Assembly (NCBI GenBank): GCA_002917775.1
Contig: KZ627155.1
Coordinates: forward strand, 592,675-656,674
Direction of reading: 5' to 3'
DNA from: Glaciozyma antarctica PI12
Taxonomy: Eukaryota; Basidiomycota; Microbotryomycetes; Kriegeriales; Camptobasidiaceae
DNA: 64,000 nucleotides
Shown here: piece after piece, positions 55,382 through 64,000 of the stretch
Position numbering within the stretch: position 1 is the first letter of the stretch
How the letters are laid out: each line of letters begins with the position of its first letter
Made by a program: the position numbers and the translations under genes
The notes under the pieces: generated by a model
Databases searched by the model: none
What the model was told of the DNA's origin: nothing
Seen by the model: only the letters and a program-made list of their open reading frames with translations

Positions 55382-56093
55382 CTAATGGTGCTCCGCGCTG
55401 GGCGTACCCTTGAGTGCCGACTCGTCCCGAACTCCAAGCTCGCCAGATTTGAACTGCTTTGCCCACTGCGTGCCACGTTGTTAGCTGCCAGCTCCGGGAG
55501 AGGGAGGAGAGGCAGGACGCACCATTTGCGAAGGAATCGGCCGCGTAGGCTCGACGTGACGCCACTGCAGTAGCACCACTTGATCAGCAACACGCCCTCC
55601 AGTAACGCACTGCTGCTCCACCCTCCAGTCCGCTCAGCTCGACGGCCGCTCCCTCCAGCACCCTGACCTGCCCTCCTCCCTCCCTTCCGCTAGTCCCACG
55701 CGCAGGAGAGCAACGCACTTCTTTCTCAGCTGAGTAGTTCCAGATGCCGTAAGTTGCAGCAGCGATACCGATAGCGACGACAGCGGTGTTGCTCTTCCAG
55801 TTCGAGGGGCGGGCCCACCATCCACCTGGTTCGGGGTCGTCGGAGCACGGAGGGAAGATGGGCGGGAGGACGGGACAGGGACAGGTGACGGGGAGGAAGA
55901 CGAGGAGAGGGAGAGTGAACTAGAGGTCAGCGTGTGGGATCGGGAGCGGCGAGAGGGCTACGGACCTGATGGTGACCAGACTTCCTTGGGGAAAGGGAAC
56001 TGTCCTCCGCCGCCCTGGGAGCGAGAGGATGGTCAGCTTTGGCGAGCTACGGTGCAGGAACGAACGCACGAATCGTGCTTTAGTCGACTGCAT
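55382..56093 (-). CDS. Small single-pass mitochondrial membrane protein, 101 residues
   Basis: Five exons read on the minus strand join in phase: MQSTKARF, then GGGGQFPFPKEVWSPS, GGWWARPSNWKSNTAVVAIG with IAAATYGIWNYSAEKE, WRHVEPTRPIPSQM, and WAKQFKSGELGVRDESALKG to the TAG at 55382. The layout (a WSPxGGW entry, one helix, then a W-rich exit with PSQMWAKQ) is like small inner-membrane accessory proteins of fungal respiratory complexes. I cannot name the complex. The neighbour on the other side is a mitoribosomal gene, in divergent orientation. Confidence 0.65.
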
Positions 56094-56258
56094 CTTGAGA
56101 GGTGTGGAGAGGAGGAAGAAGAACGTCGGGGCGCTGGTTGCTCTTCCCTCCTCCCCTCCCTTCGCCCAACCGACTCCTCCTACGCTTCCTCCGTTCACCT
56201 AGCCCCACCTATCCTCTCCTTCACACCCCTCCCTCGACCACCCCTTTCCTCGCACCAA

Positions 56259-56741
56259 ATGGTCTTCGCCTCGGCCCCCCTCCTCCGGGCGACCTCGCGC
56301 GCCGCTCTCAACCCCAAACGCCTTCAAACGGGCCTCTACGACGGGCGGTCAATGATGTCGGGCAACCAGATCGGCGAGACGTTCAACAGCAAGACGCGGC
56401 GCGCGTGGTTGCCCAATCGGCAGAGCAAGAACGTCTGGAGCGAGGCGCTGGGCAAAAAGCTCAAGCTCTCCGTCACAGCTGGCGCGCTGAGGAGTATCGA
56501 CAAGGTTGGAGGACTGGACGCGTACTTGTTTCGGATGAAGCCTGAGAGGCTTGGGGAGAAGGGCATGCAGTTGAGGAAGATGGTGCGTTTGCGTCTATCG
56601 TTCGGGTGGGAGGGGAGAGCTGATGCTGGGGTGCTCTGACAGGTGCAAGAAGCGCACGCGGAGGCGAAGCTGGAGCGGAAGGCATTGCTGGCAACGCCGT
56701 TGGAGAGCGACGTTGTGGAGGTGCTGCAAAGTGCACCGTAA
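56259..56741 (+). CDS. MRPL24: Mitochondrial large-subunit ribosomal protein bL28m
   Basis: Two exons (56259-56582, 56643-56741) give 140 residues. An N-terminal targeting region (MVFASAPLLRATSRAALNPK) precedes the L28 core: RLQTGLYDGRSMMSGNQIGE, TFNSKTRRAWLPNRQSKNVW, SEALGKKLKLSVTAGALRSI and DKVGGLDAYLFRMKPERLGE. The ribosomal L28 family signature (S-G-N-x-V/I-x..., ...KTRRxWxPN) is plain. It is a structural protein of the mitoribosome large subunit. The gene runs divergent from the 101-residue protein. Confidence 0.9.
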
Positions 56742-56980
56742 TGGGGAAGCATCGAGTTCCGGACGTTCGGTGCTGGGAGGCGGGAGCCCTGTCTGCTTTG
56801 CGATCTGCTCCGTGCGGCGTCTTCCCTGCGCCCTTGTCATTCAAGCTGCTCTGCCTGTCGCACTTGTCGTCCTTCGCGCGTTCGAGCCTTCCGCTTCCCA
56901 CTCGCCGATCTGCTCTTCTCTCGCACCACCCCTACCGACACCGCAGACTCCCAACAGCGCACGGCATACTTCTTAACAAA

Positions 56981-58980
56981 CTACAGCTTCCTCCACCACC
57001 ACGTCCCCCACTCGACCACCCTCCCCCATTCCTCTCTTTCCGCCAGCTCCCTCCCATAAATCGCCAACACGATGCCCGCCAACCCCGCAATCGTCAACCC
57101 CGCCCCAACCCCGATCTCCACCTTTCTCCTCCTCTTCATTCCCCTGACCCTCGTCAGAGCAGGCGCAGGGACCTCCTCCTCCTTCTCCTTCGTCGGAGGC
57201 GCCGGCTCGGGACAGACGATGTCGATCCCCTTGCGAGCGATCTCGTCCGCTTCGGCGTTTAAGAGGTCGAGAGACCAGGTGAAGATGCAGCTCTGGGAAC
57301 CCATGATTTCGTCCGCTGCGATTCCGTTGTCGCCCAGGAGAGGGTAGGTCTTGAATAGGCGGAGAGAGGTGGCGATGAGCTCGTCGATAGATATGGTGGT
57401 GCGACGAGATTGCGAGGAGGAGGTCGAGTGGGAGGAGGCGGTGGGAGAGGGAGGGGGGAAGAAGGAGTTGTTGAGCGAGACGTCCGCGTCGGGGTCGGAG
57501 AGCATCGAATCGTCCAACGCGTCGATGGAGAGGGAGGATGACCGGGAGATGCTGATGGTTGATTCGGAGAGGAAGGAAGGAGAGCGCGCGCGGGAGTGGG
57601 ACGAGTCGGCGTAGGAAGGCGTGTAGGAGGGCGTCGACATGAGGTCCTCGTCCTCGTCGCTTGCTTGCTCTGGGAGCGGCGCGGGGGAGTCGACGACGTG
57701 TGGGACTTTTGATAGAGTGTGGTGCAGGATTGCGGGGTCCTCCATGTCGTCTTCGTCGAGCATAGATAGCTCTTCCTTCTTCATGAGGATGAGCTGCGAG
57801 GACTGTCAGATGGGGACGGCTGGGTGGGGTGAGAAAAGGACGTACCGCGACAGCAAAGTACGAGATCATGGCTGGGTTGTGTGCGAAAAGAAAATCAAAC
57901 AGGCGGGAGAGGACCGAGATGGAGGTCAGGTCGTGGCTCATGAGAGTGAGGACCCAGGAGAGGGAGAAGTAGGGGAGGTCCGCCGCGCTGGACAGTGAAG
58001 ACAAACGTCAGCTCGCGTTTCTCGAAGCAGCTCGTTAAAGACATGACGCACATTCCGACAGTCTCGGAGAGCTCTGGATCCGCTTTTGCGAGGATACGAC
58101 CGACGAGCCTGCGAAGGAAGAAGTCAGGCGCCGGGTGAGAAAGGCAAGCGTCTCAACGTACTTGAGATAGCCCAAGACTGGCTCCAGCCCAGTAGCCATG
58201 CTGTCCCTGATCCGGTGTAGACTCAGAACCTCAGCCGTCTTCATCGTGAGGTCGTGGTCGTCCAACGTGAGGAGAAGTACAGATATGATCTGCGAGTATC
58301 GTTCAGCAACAACGACGCGACCTCACCAGGGGGAAGAACTCACATCATGATAGCCTTGGAAGTAGTTCAGATAAGGGTGGTGCCGTAGGACGTTCACGAT
58401 AACCTCGTTCAGCTTGATCCGGAGGCTCTCCTTCTCGCTCGCGGTAATATCTGTGGGAACGTGAGGTGAGAGAGCATCTCATCCCAGTGAGCGTAGCCAC
58501 ATACCCAAAGGATAGCTTACGAAGCTCCGGTTCACGTCCAGCATCACCTGGCCTTCGTCCTTGTGCACGGGAGGAGGGAGGACTGGCGCGCTGTCCTCCT
58601 CCTCGACAGCTCTCGACATCTCCAGCCGCCGGTTCCCAAGCAGGAGAGGCCTGCACAATCCAGCCCCGTCAGCTCCCTGTCTGTCGTCGCCTGGCCGCAG
58701 TGCCAACTCACCAAGCAGCTCTCCGAAGCTCGGAGCTCTCGAACCCCCCATGCTCAGACGCCAACCGTCGCAGCTCGCCGATATCCTCCTTCTCCACCGC
58801 TTCCAGAACCTCTTCCCTGCGAGACTTGCTCGGTACGAGGTCGACGGGTGTTGGCGTGAGTGGCGGAGACGGGGAGAGACGCGAGGAGGAGGCCACGAGG
58901 GACAAGGTCGAGGGCGTCGAGACAGCTGAAGAGCTGCGTCGACGGCGCTGTAGGGCTGGCATGATGTAGGAGCCGTCCAT
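56981..58980 (-). CDS. GYP8: TBC-domain Rab GTPase-activating protein, TBC1D20/Gyp8-like
   Basis: The start at 58980 reads MDGSYIMPALQRRRRSSSAV. After a disordered arm the TBC domain appears: KDEGQVMLDVNRSFVSYPL (arginine-finger motif IxxDxxR type), LNEVIVNVLRHHPYLNYFQGYHDIISVLLLTLD (glutamine-finger YxQG), then LSLHRIRDSMATGLEPVLGYLK and LPYFSLSWVLTLMSHDLTSI. The region after it is acidic and Ser-rich, and residues near the C-terminus (GLTIAGLAGIVLAIYGREL) form a membrane anchor, as in TBC1D20 and Gyp8 at the ER. The family stimulates GTP hydrolysis on Rab1/Ypt1. The stop is at 56981. About six exons. Confidence 0.9.
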
Positions 58981-59183
58981 CGTAGCCGAGCGAAGAAAAG
59001 GAAGGCAAGGGACGCGCGGTGAACACGAGCAGAAGGTGACGGCCTGACGTCGCGCTGTCCTCGACTCCCTTCTCTCTACTCAACAACTCGAGTACGGTTC
59101 AAGACGTGTATATCAACAAATAGACTACAGCTACAGCCAAGACAGCGAAAAAAGAGAAACTAAACAACAAGCGCTCCGAAATC

Positions 59184-61254
59184 CTACATCCTCGCCGCAA
59201 CCCTCGCTCCTCCTCTCCAAACCTCCCTCCAAACTCCACTAACTCTTCCTCCACCACATACCATCCCCGCAAGGAATACCGCGCTCAACAGCGCTGCCGT
59301 CCCGACCCACCCCGCGACGCCCCTCCGGTGCTTCTCCGCTTGACCCGTCGCAGGAGGAGGGAGGAGGGCGAGACGGATGTTGACTCCGACGAGGCTGAGG
59401 AGGGAGGGGAGGTAGAAAGGGTCGGATCCGACGAGGAGTTTGGGGTCGGTGGAGTAGGCGTAGGAAGGTGGGGAGAAGGCAAAGTAGGATCCTGCGAGAT
59501 CCATCTCCTCGAGATTCGAATTGGCGCTGGAGTGCGAGGAGGGTATGGAGGATGGACGTTGGTAGTAGCGGGGAGTCGTAGGGTCCGTCAGGGAGGATCG
59601 GCGGAGAAGAAGGTCGGCGAGCGAGGAGGTCGAAGTTGAGGGATCGAGGTGAACGTCGTCGTCCCCTAGTTTGGAGCTGGCCTCCTGCGACTCAGATTCC
59701 TCGACAGGTCTCGCCGCCAACGTCGTCCTTCGCTCGGCGACCCGTTTCGAAAAGTCCAGCCGCAGCTGAGCCTTCTTCTCCCCCTCCTCGAGCGCTTTCT
59801 CCCCCCACTCGCTCGGCAGCTGGTCGACCTCCAAAAGCATCCCGCCCCTCGCCACCACTTCGATCTCCCTCCACTCCAGGAACGCGATCGACCTGTTCCT
59901 CCTGATTTGCTCCCTCGCCGACGAAGTCCTGACGAGCGATCGCAGGCGTCCGAGATCTCCAGAGGGCGGGGCGGGCGAGGTGGAGCGAGCCGAAAAGCAG
60001 GGGAACTGGGGAGGAAGTTCGAGAGATGAGGCGAGAGACGACGTGCCGCTCGATTCGCCGCCGTCGCGAAGTGCGAAGACCTCGTTCGGGAGCACGTAAA
60101 TCGGTGAACGCTTTCCGTCCTCGAGCGTTCCGAAGGCAGAAGTCCAGCGCACACCGGCGCTCGTGAGTTGCTGCGAGACGGCGTGGACTAGGGCGGCGGT
60201 CTTCTGCGGCTTCGACGTCGGCGAGGGAGGGAGGACGAGGATGGGGAATAGGGGGAGGAGTTGCGACATCGTGCGAGCTGCGACGACTTCGGAGTGGGTG
60301 GGAGCTTGCAATAGCGGAAGTCAGTTGAAGATTCGTTGGGAAGGGATAGAAGGGCGCACGAGAGCTGAACAGGAAGAAGCAGGCCTCCAACTCGTCGCGA
60401 GTTGCCTCGGTCACCAGGTTCGCCAGCGACTGAGTTGCCGGATAGGACGAATCAAGCATCGCCTCCATCTTCTCGAGCGGAACTAAGAGAGCCGACGCAA
60501 GTGCGTCCACTCCCAACCCGTTCGCAGGGTGCCAGAACGCCATCGTCCTCGTCGCGTACTTGAGCTCCTCAAGCATCGCCTCCCGCCCTCCCGAGACTCT
60601 CGACCTCTCCGAAAGCCCTGCCGAAACAAACGACCCCGCCATATCCCCCTCCTCTCCCAACAACCTCGCCAACCCCCTCCTCTCCTCCCCCGTCTTCCCG
60701 GCCAACAACACCCTCGCGACCTCCCTCCTCTCTCCCCTCGCCGCATTCCCCAGCCTCATACTCGGCATCACCAGATCCCCTTCGCGCCCTCTCCCACTCC
60801 CGCCCGTGCTACTCCTCCCGCGAGAGCACGGCGACCCCGGTTCGATAGATTCGGATCGCGAAGCGGGGAAGGATGAGAGGGACGTGGGCGAGGTGGGCGG
60901 AGAGAGGGAGGCGAGGAGGAACGAGGCGAGAGGGTGAGGAGCGTCTGTAGGGAGCGGCCCTGGGCGAGAGGTTGGGAGGGAGGGGATAGGAGGTGGGGTG
61001 GATGTGGTGGCGTGCGGTGGGGAGGGCGGAGAGGAGGGAGGGAGGGAGGCGGAACTGTTGGATAGACTGTGCGCGGTGGGCGGCGTTGGGACGAGAGGGG
61101 GAGTGGCGAGAGGGAGGGAGGAGGTGGGATCGGACGATGGGTCGCGTGCTTCGGTGGGGGAGGAGGGGCGCGTGAAGTAGATGGATGAGTTGAGCGACAC
61201 TAGCGAGCCGTCCCAGCTGGATTGGCCGTAGCCTGAGGAGGATGAGTACTCCAT
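59184..61254 (-). CDS. Uncharacterised 671-residue protein with C-terminal membrane anchor
   Basis: Two exons (60360-61254, 59184-60304) give 671 residues. The first 170 are Ser/Pro-rich and disordered. A folded segment follows: RREVARVLLAGKTGEERRGL, EELKYATRTMAFWHPANGLG, VDALASALLVPLEKMEAMLD, SYPATQSLANLVTEATRDEL, EACFFLFSS, then a second part with SQLLPLFPILVLPPSPTSKP and REQIRRNRSIAFLEWREIEV. The last 30 residues are a transmembrane helix (GWVGTAALLSAVFLAGMVCG) and a basic luminal-type tail. It is likely tail-anchored to an internal membrane. I recognise no family. Confidence 0.65.
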
Positions 61255-61618
61255 CAGTGGTGAGAAGGAGAAGAGGTGACGGCGACTTCGCGCGAGGACT
61301 TGCGCCTGCCAGGGCGAGGGAGGACCAGTCCGCTCTCTGGCTAGACTTCTCCCAGCTTATACTTCGTCGACCTGGTTGCAAGGTCCCTGATAGCAGATGG
61401 CCGCAGACCGTCACTCTCGTCTTGCAAGCGAAGCAGATGCTCGAGGAACGTTAACAACACCTCGCCCTGCCTCGCTCACGTCCAGTTTTCGAAGTCAGCG
61501 CGATCAAGCTCGTGCGAATCAAGCGAGGTTACACTATCCACGAACTACCCGGCGCACGAGCTACAGAGAGCGGCTACGAGGGGTTTACATCGGGTTCCAC
61601 TCCTTCGGTGCTTCGAGC
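61255..61618. other. Intergenic region between the 671-aa gene and the glutathione transferase
   Basis: About 360 bp holding the promoter of the minus-strand gene at 61254 and the 3' UTR of the minus-strand glutathione transferase. No gene or repeat is seen. Confidence 0.5.
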
Positions 61619-62970
61619 TCACTCCTTCTTCGCCAGAGGCTCGATGTGAGGGAGGGGTCCGACTGGAACGATTCGCGAGGGACTGAGCTGTGGGTGGCTC
61701 GTGTAGTAATGGTGCTTGATGTGCTCGAAGTTGGTCGTGTCTACGTTCGTCGTCAGCGTCCGCCAAAGCGAAAACGGAAAGAAGAACGCACCAGGTCCGA
61801 AGGCGAGAACCGTGTGGTAGAGATTCTTCATCCAGTAGTTAAGGTTGGGGAACCCAGCACGGATCGTGTTGATGTTCGTTTTGAAGTGGGTGTTGTACAC
61901 GGGGTCGAAGCGAACCTTGCGAAGCGCGATTGTCAGTTCGGAGCACGCCCAGCCTCGAAGGAAGCGACTCACGATCGTCGTGTAGAGCCTCACATCCGCC
62001 TCCGTAAGCTGGTCACCGATGATGTACTTCTTCTTGCCCTCCAACAGCTTCTCGAGCCTGTCCAAGCTCTCGAAGAGGGGAATGACGGCAGCCTCGTACG
62101 CCGCCTGCTTCGACGCGAATCCAGAGCGGTAGACTCCGTTGTTGACGGTGGGGTACACCCACTCGTTCTGTGCCTCGATCTCGGCTTGGAGAGCAGCGGG
62201 GTAGAGGTCGATGGCGGCGAATTCGGGAGCGATCTCGGAGTTGAACTGCGACAGGTCGTTAGCGAGCGAAGAGGAGCAGTAAACGAAGAAAGCACCCCGA
62301 TGTTGAACATGCGAATAACTGCGAAATACGTTAGCTTCGAACGAGGCAGCGAAGCTTCGAACGACGCACTCTCGGAACTCTCGTTGTTGACGATCTTGCC
62401 GAGCTTCTTGTCCCAAAGCAGCGGCACCGTGAACCTACGCGCAACACCATTAGTTTCCTCCTCTCCATCCCGCCCCTCGTCCAACTCACCTTCCAGTGTA
62501 GTCGGCCTCCTGCTTGAAGTACAACTCGCGAATGAACTTGGCGTTGTAGAGAGGATCAGGAACGACGCCCGCGATGCCGTCGTCCGCTCCGATCTCCGTA
62601 GGCGTCTCCGTATCGATGTACTCGCCATCCTCTCCACGAGGAGGAGGGAAGAATCCCCAGCCCCACTTGCCCATGTGGGGGTGAACGACCGATACATCTT
62701 GCAGCCGAGGTGTCAGCTGGTGCTGTACGAGTCCGGGAGGAAGAACGTACCGATAAACTCCTCGAGGTGCTTGAGCTGGCGAACGATCAGAGTGCGGTGG
62801 GCCCAGGGGCAGGCGAGCGAGACGTAGAGCAAGTAGCGCCCCTTCTCCGGGGGGTGCTCGCCTCCGACTTTGATGTGGCTCCTGAAGGTGCTGGGGAGGC
62901 GGCGGAACTCGCCGTCCTTGGAGGCCCAGGTGGTGATATCGCGGGGAGCTTGAGCAGCGGTGGTAGACAT
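61619..62970 (-). CDS. ECM4: Glutathionyl-hydroquinone reductase / omega-type glutathione transferase (Ecm4-like)
   Basis: The start at 62970 reads MSTTAAQAPRDITTWASKDG. Family blocks are YLLYVSLACPWAHRTLIVRQ (the active-site Cys in ACPWAHRT), VHPHMGKWGWGFFPPPRGED, LYFKQEADYTGRFTVPLLWD, KKLGKIVNNESSEI, the helical GST-C region with YEAAVIPLFESLDRLEKLLE, and KYIIGDQLTEADVRLYTTIVRFDPVY, ending HIKHHYYTSHPQL and PLAKKEstop at 61619. These enzymes reduce glutathionyl-hydroquinones and protect against quinone stress in the cytosol. An in-frame extension without ATG precedes the start and looks like a mitochondrial targeting signal. Several short exons. Confidence 0.9.
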
Positions 62971-63239
62971 GGCTGAAGGAGATTCGGAGTTCGATGACGA
63001 GGTGTTGAGCCGAGGTGCGATGCTGGCGAAAGGGCGAGCGAGGGGAGTGATGGAGCGGGTTGTGGTGGGAAGAGAGCGCTTTATGGCGAGTCGGAGGAAA
63101 GAAATGGCTGAGTCTTCTTGCTGAGGAAGATGACAGTGAGAGAGGAGGAGGAACCCCGTTGAGGAGCTGACCCAACTCGCGCCTGAGCGATTGTCCGGAT
63201 TCGGCGAGCTCCAACGCAGCTGCTCCTGGCTCAGCACAC

Positions 63240-64000
63240 TCAGCAAGACTCCTGCCCAAGCTGATTTTTCCACCGCCGCACCCTGCGCCAGTCGCGTTCC
63301 ACCAGTGGCTCCAGGATCCAACCTCTTCTCACGCGCGCGATCTCTCGGAGGCCAACGCTGCTCGCGCTCGAGTACGGACTACCCTCAAGGCGACGAAGGA
63401 GGAGGGGAGCAAGGAGGGAGGGGATTGGGCTGCTGCGTTGAAGGTGAGGAGCCTGCCAGACGGCAGGGAGCTGGAGTCGAGGAGAGCTCGAGCGGGTGGT
63501 TACGAGGGAGCTGACGGTACTTTGGTTGCAGGCCACGACCGAGTACCTGCCGTATCTCTACGCAGTCCTGGCGTGTGTAGAATCAGACGATCTTCACCTA
63601 CAGACTGAACCCAGTGCATGCCGTTCCCTTGCTAGCTCACTCGCAACCTGCTCACTCCCCTCTGTCGGCAGGCTTCACCTGGCGCTCGACTCTTTCCACT
63701 CAGCTCCTCAAGAAGTCTCAACCTAGGATCACTCTCCCCTCCCTGTGAGCACCTCAGAATGCGCTGCCGAAGTCTTGCAGCTAAGACGACTCGAACGCAG
63801 GCACTACGAACTCGCAGCGACCCTTCTCACACACGCCCTCTGCCTCTCCAACCACGCTTCAACCCTCGTCGCTTCTCTAGGATCCTACGAAACCTCCGCC
63901 AGCGTAACCACCAGTGCCCTTAAACCTCACGACGAGACGGTCAACTCTGCTGCGGAGCTGCTCTGTCGCTCTAGCGGAGTCCTCACCTACCTTGCGGAGA
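63240..64000 (+). CDS. BRO1-domain protein, 5' part (partial at window end)
   Basis: Consistent exons read FHQWLQDPTSSHARDLSEAN and ARVRTTLKATKEEGSKEGGD, then ATTEYLPYLYAVLACVESDD, GFTWRSTLSTQLLKKSQPRI, and HYELAATLLTHALCLSNHAS with TLVASLGSYETSASVTTSAL and SAAELLCRSSGVLTYLAE at the edge. The helical pattern, the invariant Y-E-L/A-L-x-N stretch and the paired Ala-rich helices match the BRO1 domain that binds ESCRT-III Snf7 (Bro1, Rim20/PalA, BROX). I could not place the start codon; the first exon may lie in the region shared with the ECM4 promoter. The protein continues past the window. Confidence 0.6.

Noticed and set aside
1-64000. tRNA, rRNA and spliceosomal RNA genes
   Set aside because: I looked for the T-arm consensus GGTTCGANTCC and for U1, U2 and U6 core sequences on both strands and found none convincing.

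Overview
This window looks like nuclear DNA of a high-GC, intron-dense basidiomycete yeast, most likely a red yeast of the Rhodotorula/Rhodosporidium group (Sporidiobolales). That is inferred from several things together: 35-150 nt introns in nearly every gene, a very uniform splice grammar (donors GTGCGT or GTGAGT, a GCTGAC or GCTAAC branch site, acceptor near CGCAG), and fungal proteins such as Cbp3, Spt20, Ecm4-type glutathione transferase and a group-X-like hybrid histidine kinase. I see no bacterial operons, CRISPR, tRNA or rRNA genes, and no intact transposon.

Layout. 1-134: 5' end of a minus-strand gene. 365-1485: complex III assembly factor CBP3. 2007-3267 (minus): small KDEL-tailed protein disulfide isomerase. 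3839-6542: STT3 oligosaccharyltransferase subunit. 6816-7881: HAD hydrolase. 8468-10753: PP2A B55 subunit. 11164-13562: amidase. 14265-14748: COX23-like twin CX9C protein. 15609-19297 (minus): Zn2Cys6 transcription factor. 19893-21122: Tubby/LURP-one-like protein. 21794-23004: short-chain dehydrogenase. 23127-24655 (minus): membrane alpha/beta-hydrolase. 24849-25772: orphan protein. 26330-30031: CSC1/DUF221 channel. 30164-31740 (minus): SAGA subunit SPT20. 32346-33029: a newly assembled orphan gene. 33030-34295: non-coding island. 34296-34876: gelsolin-like fragment. 34929-35912 (minus): tubulin cofactor B. 36409-37438 (minus): orphan with KEN and D-box-like motifs. 37939-46983: giant hybrid histidine kinase. 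47533-50789: bHLH factor. 51415-52133 (minus): Dap1/MAPR haem protein. 52406-54841 (minus): M20 carboxypeptidase. 55382-56093 (minus): small mitochondrial membrane protein. 56259-56741: mitoribosomal bL28m. 56981-58980 (minus): TBC1D20/Gyp8-type Rab GAP. 59184-61254 (minus): tail-anchored orphan. 61619-62970 (minus): Ecm4-type glutathione transferase. 63240-64000: 5' part of a BRO1-domain gene.

Most genes are housekeeping functions with no obvious joint pathway. Loose themes are mitochondrial biogenesis (CBP3, COX23, bL28m, the 101-aa protein), the secretory pathway (PDI, STT3, TBC GAP, BRO1) and signalling or transcription (PP2A, histidine kinase, Spt20, Zn2Cys6, bHLH).

The most unusual observations are the micro-exons of the histidine kinase (a 5-nt exon carries the phospho-acceptor histidine codon), candidate introns of 29-40 nt, two GC-AG introns, a short orphan gene visible only after splicing, and single-base frame discrepancies in several conserved genes that look more like sequence errors than decay. 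I did not find a clearly new multi-gene system. Exon borders were read by eye and none was checked against RNA or databases.
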